A DNA stretch of 64,000 nucleotides from positions 1 through 64,000 of the forward strand of contig JAJEEU010000020.1 in the NCBI GenBank assembly GCA_022820825.1, read 5' to 3'. Each line of letters begins with the position of its first letter. The first letter of the stretch is position 1. This DNA is from Vicinamibacteria bacterium (GTDB lineage Bacteria; Acidobacteriota; Vicinamibacteria; Vicinamibacterales; UBA8438). The notes beneath the pieces were generated by a model, which had not been told where the DNA came from, ran no database searches, and saw nothing but the letters and a program-made list of their open reading frames with translations. The translations under genes and the position numbers were made by a program. Positions 43,083 to 50,899 of the stretch are shown piece after piece.

Positions 43083-43559
43083 CTACTTCGACAGGTTCAC
43101 CGAGTAGTCCCCGGTGTCGGGGTCCTGCGTGCGGTAGACGCCGTGGCAGGTCTGGCAGGCGGCGTCGGCGCCCGCGGCCAGGTCGGCGGCGGCCGGCGCA
43201 TCCACCGGCGGCCTGGAGAGGGCGGCGTCGAGGGCGTCGAGTCCGTCCAGCACGGCGCGCAGCATGCGGACGCCGTCATCGCGCTCGTTGTGCCGCCAGT
43301 AGGTGATGGAGACGGCGACCTGCTCGCGCGTGCGCGTGAACAGCGCCTTGGCCGTCTCGAAGTCAGCGGCGGCGAGGGCCTGCCGGGCGCCTTCGAAGTT
43401 GCGGCCCACCAGCTTCATCGTGCGGTCGAGGTGGTACTCGTTGTAGACGGGGTACGGCCGCGGCTGCGCGCCGGCGAGCGCCGCGCCGGCAACCGCCAGC
43501 AGGGCCAGGACGGCTGCGGCTGCGAACCGGCCGGTCGAATACAGCAGGGCTCTTCGCAC
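43083..43559 (-). CDS. Small periplasmic c-type cytochrome (cytochrome c'-like), second copy
   Basis: 158 residues. The signal peptide (AAAAVLALLAVAGAALAGAQ) is followed by helices, including EYHLDRTMKLVGRNFEGARQAL, and a C-terminal haem motif CQTCH (about 135-139) followed by VYRTQDPDTGDYSVNL. Layout as in the cytochrome at 4161-4598, but overall similarity is low. It lies 6 bases from the cyclase stop and 54 bases before the antiporter, so it belongs to the same operon. An electron carrier or gas-binding cytochrome c' is likely. Confidence 0.82.
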   Translation of the reverse strand: MRRALLYSTGRFAAAAVLALLAVAGAALAGAQPRPYPVYNEYHLDRTMKLVGRNFEGARQALAAADFETAKALFTRTREQVAVSITYWRHNERDDGVRMLRAVLDGLDALDAALSRPPVDAPAAADLAAGADAACQTCHGVYRTQDPDTGDYSVNLSK

Positions 43560-43565
43560 GGGCTG

Positions 43566-44546
43566 CTAGAAGGTCGCTATCGGATTCACCGCCGCGCCGG
43601 TGCCGCCGCGCACGATGAGCGGCGCGAAGGTCACCGCAAACTCCCAGCGGTTGCGTTCGGCCGCCGCTTCGCCCACGGCGGTCAGGTCCATGTTGTCCAG
43701 CACGTGTACGCCGAGGTAGACGAGCGCGAAGTTGTGCAGCACCAGGCGTCCGAGGTCGCCCGGCGGCGGCGCCACGTCCATGGACGACTCGCTGCCGAGG
43801 ATCGCCACGTCGCGCTCGCGCAGCCACGGGATGACCGACGGGTCGAGGCCGGCCACCTCCTGGTGCACCGACCACGGCCCCACCTCCGCGCGCCGCGCCC
43901 AGCGGCCGATGCGGATGAAGAGCGCGTCGCCGGACGCGACGCGCATGCCGGCCTGCGCCTCCCACGCCTCCAGGTCCTCCGGGAAGATGCGCGTGCCCGG
44001 CTCCAGGTACTCCACGCCCTTCAGCCGCGGGATGTCCATCAGGATGCCGCGCGTCATGACGCCGGTGCGCATCACGTCCACGCCGCCGCGCTCCGGCCCG
44101 GTCGACAGCATCACCTCGTCGGAAGGCCGGTAGCCGTTGTAGGTCACCCCGTCGTCGAAGATGTGCGCCAGCGAGTCGACGTGCGTGATGCCGGCGCCGT
44201 GGAAGTGGATGGTCCACTCGTCGCCGCCCACGCGGTAGAACTCCTGCACGAACGGGATGGAATTGTCGACCGCCTCGACCGGGTCCATCTCGAGCGCCAT
44301 CGACACCGGGTGGCCCTCGCGGATCAGCCCGGCCGCCTCGCGCCGCTTGGCGGGGGTGATGAGGTTCAGGGCGCCCAGCTCGTCGTCCGCGCCCCAGCGC
44401 CCCCAGTTGGAGAGCTCGGTCTTCCAGCGCGCCAGGTCGTCAGGCGTGACGTCGCTGGCGGGCAGGGACTCGCCGAAGCCGATCTGCAGGACCACGGCGA
44501 GGAGAACGACGAAGCCGACGCCGGCCAGAAGCGTCCTCGTGGGCAT
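43566..44546 (-). CDS. Cyclase-family (kynurenine-formamidase-like) hydrolase, exported or anchored
   Basis: 326 residues from ATG 44546, preceded by GGGGGACGAGCA; an N-terminal hydrophobic segment (LLAGVGFVVLLAVVLQIGFG) suggests a signal or anchor. The metal motif HFHGAGITHVDSLAHIF matches H-x-G-x-H-x-D-x-x-x-H with H116, H122, D124 and H128 as ligands; Gly119/Ile120 vary from the usual HxGTHxD form. The domain end SMDVAPPPGDLGRLVLHNFALVYLG is also typical. The family hydrolyses cyclic or formyl amides. It is between the MBL gene (14 bases) and the cytochrome gene (6 bases). Confidence 0.87.
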   Translation of the reverse strand: MPTRTLLAGVGFVVLLAVVLQIGFGESLPASDVTPDDLARWKTELSNWGRWGADDELGALNLITPAKRREAAGLIREGHPVSMALEMDPVEAVDNSIPFVQEFYRVGGDEWTIHFHGAGITHVDSLAHIFDDGVTYNGYRPSDEVMLSTGPERGGVDVMRTGVMTRGILMDIPRLKGVEYLEPGTRIFPEDLEAWEAQAGMRVASGDALFIRIGRWARRAEVGPWSVHQEVAGLDPSVIPWLRERDVAILGSESSMDVAPPPGDLGRLVLHNFALVYLGVHVLDNMDLTAVGEAAAERNRWEFAVTFAPLIVRGGTGAAVNPIATF

Positions 44547-44560
44547 TGCTCGTCCCCCGG

Positions 44561-45604
44561 TCAGGAACCCGCGTACGTCTTGCTGAACCCGTTGCGGCCG
44601 TTGGTGACGGTGAAGCTGCCGTCGGCGGCCGCGGACACCTTGATCCAGTGCGCCGTGCAGCCCTCGCGCGACTCGTCGAAGTTGGCGATGAACTGCTCCG
44701 GCGCATTGAACTCGTCGCCGACCTCCACCGTGTAGTGGCCCTGCCAGAAATCTTCCAGGCCGGGCGAGCTGCGCACGGTCTGCCAGGCCTCCCGGTGGCC
44801 GCCCTTCGTCGGCCCGTTGTTCATCACGGCCACCCGCGGCCGCAGGGCGTGGACGATGGCCGGCGGTCCGGACATGCTCAGGCCGTGGTGCGTCGTCAGG
44901 TAGAGGTCGACCGTGCCGAGCAGGTTGTTCGGACAGACCAGCTCGTATTCCCGGTTCCACGTCAGGTCGCCCAGGGCGATGGTCCGGAAGTCGCCGAAGC
45001 GCACCACCACGCCGACCGACCGGCCGTTCTCGCCGCCGGAGATGTAGGTTTCTTCCTTCCGCTCGAAACTGCCGCACAGCGGGTTCGGCTCGCCGGCGGC
45101 CCCCTCCAGCGGAGACGTGATGTACTGCTCGCCCGACGACACCACCCACACGTCCAGCCCGGCTATCGGAATGGTGTCGCCTGCCTTCACCGGCAGGTGC
45201 CGGCCGGACTTGCGCGTCTCGACGTAGGCGTCGTAGAGCGGCTGGTTGCTGTCGAGCTCGGTCGTCGTGGGCAGGCCGTGGTCGACGAAGTTGCGCACCG
45301 GCAGGCGGGCCGCCACCTCCGGCGCGCCGCCGACGTGATCGAGGTGGTAGTGCGTCGTGACGAGGTAGTCGATCCGCTCCAGGCCCGCGTCCGCGGCGGC
45401 GGCGGCGATCCGTTCGGCGTCCACCGTGCCCGGATGCCCGGTGTCGACGAGCATCGACTCGCCGGACGGCGCGATCATCAGCGTGGCCGCGCCGCCCTCG
45501 ACGTCGACGAAGTAGATGTCCAGCGTGCCGCCGTCCTGGGTAGCGGCCGGCCAGGCGAGGCCGACGGCCCCCAGCAGAAACAGCCACAGCCAGCGGGTGC
45601 GCAT
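44561..45604 (-). CDS. Exported MBL-fold hydrolase of the ComEC/Rec2-like type
   Basis: 347 residues from ATG 45604 (AGGAGG seven bases upstream). Signal peptide WLWLFLLGAVGLAWPA. It begins DIYFVDVEGGAATLMIAPSGESMLVDTG, the opening of ComEC-C/Rec2-like MBL proteins, with metal motif HYHLDH at 85-90, D in LGDLTWNREYE, and His in LTTHHGLSMSG. Substrate unknown; the secreted form cannot be a DNA channel because it lacks the membrane parts. It is the first gene of the MBL-cyclase-cytochrome-antiporter operon. Confidence 0.86.
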   Translation of the reverse strand: MRTRWLWLFLLGAVGLAWPAATQDGGTLDIYFVDVEGGAATLMIAPSGESMLVDTGHPGTVDAERIAAAAADAGLERIDYLVTTHYHLDHVGGAPEVAARLPVRNFVDHGLPTTTELDSNQPLYDAYVETRKSGRHLPVKAGDTIPIAGLDVWVVSSGEQYITSPLEGAAGEPNPLCGSFERKEETYISGGENGRSVGVVVRFGDFRTIALGDLTWNREYELVCPNNLLGTVDLYLTTHHGLSMSGPPAIVHALRPRVAVMNNGPTKGGHREAWQTVRSSPGLEDFWQGHYTVEVGDEFNAPEQFIANFDESREGCTAHWIKVSAAADGSFTVTNGRNGFSKTYAGS

Positions 45605-45728
45605 CGGGAGCCTCCTCTTTCTCGGGACCCCTTTACTTACCACGCCCAGGAGCCGTTTTCCAGCGTGCGCCGGGGCAGGGGCTGCACTCGACGCCGCTGC
45701 TGCCTTACACTATGGCGGGCGATCGACC

Positions 45729-46712
45729 ATGGCTGAAGTATCGCTGGCGGATGTTGCGCGCGCGCTCGACGCGCTGATGAACGGCCAGATGACGGCGCAG
45801 GCGCGCATCGCCGCGCATCTCGTGGCCGCGGCGGAGGCGGCCGGCCAGCAGCCGGCGCGGGTAGTTCAGACCCTGGAAGCCGTGGCCGCAAGCACGGCGG
45901 TGGACGAGTTCTGGATCACCGACGAGCAGGGCTCCGCCTACCTGACCACCGTCCGGGACGAGAACGGCGCCCTGGTGCCGTTCCGCTTCGACCCCGATCC
46001 GGCCGTGCAGCCGCAGGCATCGGTCTTTCACCGCCTGCTGGCGTCGCCGCTCGACAGCGACGACGTCGTCACGCAGGAAGCCCAGGTCCGCGAAATCGAC
46101 CACGGCGTGTACAAGTACGTCGGCGTATCCGGCGTCGACCGGCACCGGATCGTGCAGGTGGGCAGCGGCCTCGCCTTCGAGGAGCAGGTGCGCCAGAGCA
46201 ACACGTACACCTCGCCGGTCATGACCTCCGTGCTGGCCGCGTTCGAGGTGCCGGAGCTGCTCGAGGACACCCATACCAGCCAGTTCGACGAGATCCGGCC
46301 CGTCTTCGAGGAGATTCTCCGCCAACAGATGATCGGGCAGGCCGTGCTCGTGGGGCATTTCATCGCGGACGCCGTGGAGGCCGGGTGGTCGACCGACGGG
46401 ATCGACGGCCGCCTGCGGCGCCTCGTGCGCTCGAGCCCGATCGGCGAGATTCACATCGTGACCCGCGACCGCGACGTGCTGTTCACCAGCCTGGAGCCAC
46501 ACCCGGACGATCTGCCCGACGCCGGCGACCTGAGCCCGCTCGTGGACGGCTCGCAGCAGGTGGTGGACCACCCGACCGCGGCGCGCGCGTCCGACGGCGC
46601 CATGTACAAGTACGTCACCGTCGCCGCCGCGGACTCGCCGCGGCTCGTGCAGGTGGGCCTCCCCATCCCGGACAGCTCGCCCGTGTCACCACGCTTTGCG
46701 GGGACCCCGTAG
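45729..46712 (+). CDS. Cytosolic tandem sensor-like protein of unknown function
   Basis: 327 residues from ATG 45729. No signal peptide or membrane helix. The protein is an internal tandem duplication: helix QMTAQARIAAHLVAAAEAAG (20-39) corresponds to QMIGQAVLVGHFIADAVEAG (200-219), and the domains after them contain DEFWITDEQGSAYLTT with YKYVGVSGVDRHRIVQVG (about 59-145) and GEIHIVTRDRDVLFTS with YKYVTVAAADSPRLVQVG (about 239-310). The alternating strands look like PAS or Cache-type sensor domains, but no output domain follows. I do not recognise the family. It is divergent from the MBL operon; the intergenic gap is 124 bases. Confidence 0.75.
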   Translation: MAEVSLADVARALDALMNGQMTAQARIAAHLVAAAEAAGQQPARVVQTLEAVAASTAVDEFWITDEQGSAYLTTVRDENGALVPFRFDPDPAVQPQASVFHRLLASPLDSDDVVTQEAQVREIDHGVYKYVGVSGVDRHRIVQVGSGLAFEEQVRQSNTYTSPVMTSVLAAFEVPELLEDTHTSQFDEIRPVFEEILRQQMIGQAVLVGHFIADAVEAGWSTDGIDGRLRRLVRSSPIGEIHIVTRDRDVLFTSLEPHPDDLPDAGDLSPLVDGSQQVVDHPTAARASDGAMYKYVTVAAADSPRLVQVGLPIPDSSPVSPRFAGTP

Positions 46713-46862
46713 CCCCGCGCCGGCGTTCCCTCCAGATTCAACCTGTAGAGGCCGTACCGCTCCTGTGCAGCGCCACCGGCGGGATTGCACCACGCGCGGC
46801 CGGTTGTAGCGGAATAGTCGGCGGCAGGTCGCGGTCTGTACATGGCAGCAGGGAGGGTGCAG

Positions 46863-47489
46863 ATGAATCCGAGCAGTGTGAGAGGAATGCTGGCCATGGC
46901 AATCGCCGGTCTCGTCGCGGCCGTCGGCCTGGGCTGGGGCGTGCCGGCCGGCGCCGCGGGCGGGGTGCAGGACGGCGAGCTCGTATTCGCGGGGACCTGG
47001 GTGCTCAACGACGAGTTGAGCGATGAAGCTCAGGGGCGGGACCGCGAGCGGCGCGGCGGGGGCAGGGGCCGCTTCGGCGGCAGGGGCGGCCAGGGACCCG
47101 ACCCTGAACGGATCGCGCGGATGCGGGAGGCGATGCGCGAAGCGATGGCCGTAACCCGGCGCGTCACGATCTCGGGAGATCGCAGCGAGGTCGTGCTGAC
47201 CCTCGACGACGGGCGCGTCGTGCGGCACGTTCCGGACGGCCGCGAGCATGCCGATCAGGCGGGATCCGGCGCGCAGGTGACACGCACCGCGCGCTGGCGC
47301 GGCGAGACGCTGGAGGTGGAGATCGAGCTCGCGCTGCGGCGCACCATCACGATGCACCGGACCTTCGAGCTGCAGGACGGCGCGGACGGCGGCCGGCAGC
47401 TCGTCGTCACCTCGCGCGTCGAGGGCGGCCGCGGACGCCGCGGCGGCGACCGGGAGAACCGCCGCGTCTACGACGCCGCCGAGTCGTAG
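46863..47489 (+). CDS. Secreted Arg/Gly-rich protein of unknown function
   Basis: 208 residues from ATG 46863, behind GGGAGGGTGCAG (an in-frame ATG 21 bases earlier is less well placed). Signal peptide MLAMAIAGLVAAVGLGWGVPAGA. The mature chain has a charged, low-complexity stretch (RERRGGGRGRFGGRGGQGPD, about 62-82), a helix, then a beta-rich half with VTRRVTISGDRSEVVLTLDDGR and WRGETLEVEIELAL, ending in another Gly-Arg-rich tail (GGRGRRGGDRENRR). No family recognised. It is convergent with the VOC protein gene. Confidence 0.7.
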   Translation: MNPSSVRGMLAMAIAGLVAAVGLGWGVPAGAAGGVQDGELVFAGTWVLNDELSDEAQGRDRERRGGGRGRFGGRGGQGPDPERIARMREAMREAMAVTRRVTISGDRSEVVLTLDDGRVVRHVPDGREHADQAGSGAQVTRTARWRGETLEVEIELALRRTITMHRTFELQDGADGGRQLVVTSRVEGGRGRRGGDRENRRVYDAAES

Positions 47490-47504
47490 GCAGCCAGCGT
47501 ACGC

Positions 47505-47927
47505 TCAGGCCCGCGGCAACTCATAGTTGATCATCCAGTTGACGCCGAACCGGTCGGTGCACATCCCGTAGTAGGCGCCCCAGAACATGTCCTGCAGCGG
47601 CATCGTCACCTTGCCGCCGGCGGACAGCTTGCCGAACACCTCGTCGCAGTGCTCGCGGCTCTGTCCTTCAATGGAGATGGAGAAATTGTTGCCCACGACC
47701 AGCTCCGGGCCGGCGCCCGGCCCCCGGTCGCTGCCCATCAGGACGCTTGCGCCCACCGGCAGCGACACGTGCATGATCTGGTCCCCCAACTCGTCCCGCC
47801 CGGGCATATCGGGCGGCCCGTCCGCGAACGTCTGGATCACGGAGAACTCCCCTCCGAATACCGAGCGGTAGAACTCGAATGCCTCGCGGCAGTTGCCATC
47901 GAACGTGAGATACGTGTTCAGCGCCAT
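47505..47927 (-). CDS. VOC-superfamily (PhnB/glyoxalase-like) protein
   Basis: 140 residues from ATG 47927 (AGGAGGAAATGC). Typical PhnB-like VOC protein: MALNTYLTFDGNCREAFEFY, SVFGGEFSVIQTF, IMHVSLPVGASVLMGSD, and the C-terminal FWGAYYGMCTDRFGVNW. Such proteins often have lost enzyme activity and may bind small ligands. The gene lies 17 bases after the MlaD-like gene and could be transcribed with it, but its role seems unrelated. Confidence 0.9.
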   Translation of the reverse strand: MALNTYLTFDGNCREAFEFYRSVFGGEFSVIQTFADGPPDMPGRDELGDQIMHVSLPVGASVLMGSDRGPGAGPELVVGNNFSISIEGQSREHCDEVFGKLSAGGKVTMPLQDMFWGAYYGMCTDRFGVNWMINYELPRA

Positions 47928-47944
47928 GCATTTCCTCCTGGTGT

Positions 47945-49339
47945 TCAGGGTACTGCTTCCGCGTCCGGGCCGCGCCCGATCAGCTCCGGATCCGCGAACA
48001 GGGTGAGCGCCACGCCGTCCCAGCGGCCGTCGCCGGACGGGCTGTCGTCGGCCTCCGGGCCGATCGGCATCGTGCCGGTCAGCTCGGCCGCGCGGCGGAA
48101 GGTGCGGACCAGGTGGTCCTGGACCGCCGCGGCGCGCGCGTCGGCCGCGCGGTACTGCCGCCCCAGGCCGCCGGCGGTGGCGTAGCCCTCGACGACGAGC
48201 GGGCTGCTGCGCGGGTACTGCAGCAGCTCCGACATCGCTTCCTCGATACGGTCTTCCGCCCCGTCGGCGAGCGTCACGCTGCCGTCCTCGCCGGTCTCGA
48301 ACAGCACGTCGGCGCGCAGCCAGATGCGCAACGGGGTGTAGCGGTCGTCGCGCAGCAGCTCGCGGTACTCCTCCACCGTCATCTCGTCGAGGTTGTAGAA
48401 GCCGCGCTCGGAGAAGAAGCCGCGCAGCAGCCAGTTGCGCTTCATCGCCTCGGTGTTCTCGGCCAGGTCCGACATGGCGTCGCGCGCGTGGGTCACGACG
48501 TCGCCCGCGTCCACCAGCAGCCGCTGCGCCGCGCTTTCCGGGCCCCGGAGGCCGCCGACGATCTGCTCGAAATCCTCCGCGCTGCCGCGCACGGCGCGCA
48601 GTGTCGCCTCGACCTCGCCCGCCATGCCGGTCACGTGCGTGTACAGCGCGTCGTCGGTGAGGAACTTGCCGGCGGTCCCCTCGCCCGCGGACACGCGTTG
48701 CACGATGTCGTGCGTGTCCTCCATGACGTCGCGCGCCGCGTCCATGAACAGCGCGCTCACGGTTGTCACCTGGCGCACGTCGTTGCCGACGTCGTTGATC
48801 ATGAGGGTCGTGGTCTCGACCGTCTCGCCGAGTCCGGAGAACGTTTCCGTCATCTGCTCGCGGAGGCCCACGAACTCGTCGGCGACCAGCCGGAACGTCT
48901 CGCGCCCCTCCTCGATCAGGTCGGCGACCTGCACGGCGTCGGCGCCGGCAAGCTGGCCTCCGTCGGCGACCTCCGGCGCGGACTGCGTGCCGGCCCGGAT
49001 CTGGATGAAGGCGGAGCCGAGCAGCCCGTCCGTCAGGACGGCGGCGACCGAGTCGGTGCGCACGAGCGAGTGCAGGTCCTCGCGGACGCGCATCCGCACC
49101 TGGAACCGCCCGCCCGGCGCCGGCGGGATGACGATGTCGGTCACCTCGCCCGCCGGCAGGCCGGAGAGCCGGACGTCGGTGCCGACCTGCACGCCCGTGA
49201 CGTTGCCGAAATCGGCCACCACCTCGAAGTGCTCGGTGAACAGTTGCCTGCGGTCGCCGATCATGAACAGCCCGACCGCGAACAGCAGCAGTCCGCCGCC
49301 CACGAATGCACCGACCAGCGCCAAGCGCGGGGAACCCAT
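47945..49339 (-). CDS. MlaD-like MCE protein with a C-terminal OmpA-like region
   Basis: 464 residues. One N-terminal transmembrane anchor (LALVGAFVGGGLLLFAVGLFMIG), then an MCE domain (about 38-115: VVADFGNVTGVQVGTDVRLSG...DGLLGSAFIQI), then a long helical region (about 130-300). The last 130 residues contain SPLVVEGYATAGGLGRQYRAADARAAAVQDHL, resembling the peptidoglycan-binding OmpA domain (EGxxD ... S..RA..V). MlaD hexamers carry phospholipids at the inner membrane; the added OmpA-like region is unusual and could reach the cell wall or outer membrane. ATG follows AAGGAGGAGAAAC. It lies 34 bases after the MlaF stop. Confidence 0.83.
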   Translation of the reverse strand: MGSPRLALVGAFVGGGLLLFAVGLFMIGDRRQLFTEHFEVVADFGNVTGVQVGTDVRLSGLPAGEVTDIVIPPAPGGRFQVRMRVREDLHSLVRTDSVAAVLTDGLLGSAFIQIRAGTQSAPEVADGGQLAGADAVQVADLIEEGRETFRLVADEFVGLREQMTETFSGLGETVETTTLMINDVGNDVRQVTTVSALFMDAARDVMEDTHDIVQRVSAGEGTAGKFLTDDALYTHVTGMAGEVEATLRAVRGSAEDFEQIVGGLRGPESAAQRLLVDAGDVVTHARDAMSDLAENTEAMKRNWLLRGFFSERGFYNLDEMTVEEYRELLRDDRYTPLRIWLRADVLFETGEDGSVTLADGAEDRIEEAMSELLQYPRSSPLVVEGYATAGGLGRQYRAADARAAAVQDHLVRTFRRAAELTGTMPIGPEADDSPSGDGRWDGVALTLFADPELIGRGPDAEAVP

Positions 49340-49373
49340 GTTTCTCCTCCTTATTCAACCTGTGCGGGCTGTG

Positions 49374-50132
49374 CTAGCCGCCCGCCTCCGACTGCATGAA
49401 CTGGCGGACCAGCTCGTGCTCGCTGCGCTCCAGCTCCGCGGCCGTGCCGCGCGCGAGGACGCGGCCCTCGTGGAGGAACAGCAAGTTGTCGCCGATGCGC
49501 CGCGCGCTCGGGATGTTGTGCGTCACCACCACCAGCGTGGCGCCCTGGTCGCGCTTGACGCGCACGAGCAGGTCGTCGATCTCCTCCGAAGTTATGGGGT
49601 CGAGCCCGGCGCTCGGCTCGTCTACCAGCAGCACCGCCGGATCGAGCGCCATGGCGCGCGCCAGGCCGGCCCGCTTGCGCATGCCGCCGGAGAGCGCGGC
49701 CGGCATCCGGGCGACGGCCTGCTCTAGCCCGACCGCCGCCAGCTTCTCGTGCACGCGGGCGCGAATCTCCGTCTCCGGCAGCCGCGTGTGGCGGCGCATG
49801 GGAAACGCCACGTTCTCGCCGACCGTGATCGAGTCGAACAGCGCGGCGTTCTGGAACAGGAAGCCGATCTGCCGGCGCGCAATCGCCAGCGCCGCGGGGT
49901 CCAGCGACGTGATGTCCTGGTCTCCCAGGAACACGCGCCCCGCGTCGGGGTGCAGCAGGCCAACGATGTGCTTCAGCAGCACGCTCTTGCCGGTGCCGCT
50001 GCGGCCGAGCACCACCGTCGCCTCGCCCGCCGGCAGCTCCAGCGAAACGTCGTCGAGCACGCGCAGCGTCCCGAACGCCTTCGAGACGTGCTCCAGCCGG
50101 ACGCCCGCTGCGCCGTTCGCGCCGGCGCTCAC
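49374..50132 (-). CDS. mlaF: ABC transporter ATPase of the Mla phospholipid-transport system
   Basis: 252 residues from GTG 50132, whose bases overlap the MlaE stop (GTGA, 50129-50132). Walker A GRSGTGKSVLLKHIVGL (about 39-55), Q-loop FLFQNAALFD, signature ALSGGMRKRAGLARAM, Walker B VLLVDEPSAGLDP, and switch His in VVVTHNIPS: a complete ATPase. The GMRKR form of the signature and the close link to MlaE fit MlaF; energises lipid movement through MlaE and the MCE protein. Longer open frame upstream is the shadow of mlaE. Confidence 0.93.
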   Translation of the reverse strand: MSAGANGAAGVRLEHVSKAFGTLRVLDDVSLELPAGEATVVLGRSGTGKSVLLKHIVGLLHPDAGRVFLGDQDITSLDPAALAIARRQIGFLFQNAALFDSITVGENVAFPMRRHTRLPETEIRARVHEKLAAVGLEQAVARMPAALSGGMRKRAGLARAMALDPAVLLVDEPSAGLDPITSEEIDDLLVRVKRDQGATLVVVTHNIPSARRIGDNLLFLHEGRVLARGTAAELERSEHELVRQFMQSEAGG

Positions 50133-50899
50133 CCCGCGCTCTCCGGGAACAGGAAGAAGATGAGCCTCACGAGCACGACGTTGGCCGTGATCAGCAGGAT
50201 CGACGCCGCCACGACGCTGCGCGTCGCGGAGTAGCCGACGCCCTGCGTCCCGCCGCGCGTGTGCACGCCGAGATACGACGCCGTGATGGCGATGATGAAG
50301 CCGAACACGATCGTCTTGATGGTGCCCGGAATGTAGTCGGCGAAGCCGACCACCGAGAAGGCGGAGCGGAAGTAGGCCTCGAAGCTCATGCCGGAGATGG
50401 CAGTCTCCGCCGCCCACCCGCCGACGATGCCGGTGAAGTTGGCCACCGTCGTGAGGACGGGCATGGCCAGCATGCAGGCGACGGTCCGCGTGACGACCAG
50501 GAACTTGAACGAGTCGACCGCCACCGCCTCCAGCGCGTCGATCTGCTCGGTCACCTTCATGGCGCCCAGCTCCGCGCCGAAGCCGGCGCCGACGCGGCCG
50601 GCCACCAGCAGCCCGACGATGAGCGGGCCGGTCTCGCGCACCAGCGCCAGCATCAGCGCGGCCGGAATCAGCGCCTCGGCGCCGAACCGCTCCAGCGACG
50701 AGCGCGTGTGCATAGAGAGCACGATGCCGACGGCGAAGCCCGACACCGCGATCAGCGGCAGCGAGCGCCAGCCCACCTCGTACAGTTGGCGCGCGGTCTC
50801 CTTGAGCTCGAAGGGCGGCCGGAACATCTCCAGGATGGCGCGCCCGGCGAAGGCGACGGCATGGCCCGCGCGCGACAGCGGCGCAATCAGAAGATCCAA
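50129..50899 (-). CDS. mlaE: Mla system permease
   Basis: 256 residues with about five transmembrane helices. Typical MlaE segments are visible: LPLIAVSGFAVGIVLSMHTRSSLERFGAEALIP, ETGPLIVGLLVAGRVGAGFGAELG, and AMKVTEQIDALEAVAVD. It spans the inner membrane and pairs with MlaF. Its start overlaps the end of the BON-barrel gene by 13 bases and its stop overlaps mlaF by 4, so the three are tightly coupled. There is no MlaB or MlaC gene in the operon. Confidence 0.93.
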   Translation of the reverse strand: MDLLIAPLSRAGHAVAFAGRAILEMFRPPFELKETARQLYEVGWRSLPLIAVSGFAVGIVLSMHTRSSLERFGAEALIPAALMLALVRETGPLIVGLLVAGRVGAGFGAELGAMKVTEQIDALEAVAVDSFKFLVVTRTVACMLAMPVLTTVANFTGIVGGWAAETAISGMSFEAYFRSAFSVVGFADYIPGTIKTIVFGFIIAITASYLGVHTRGGTQGVGYSATRSVVAASILLITANVVLVRLIFFLFPESAG

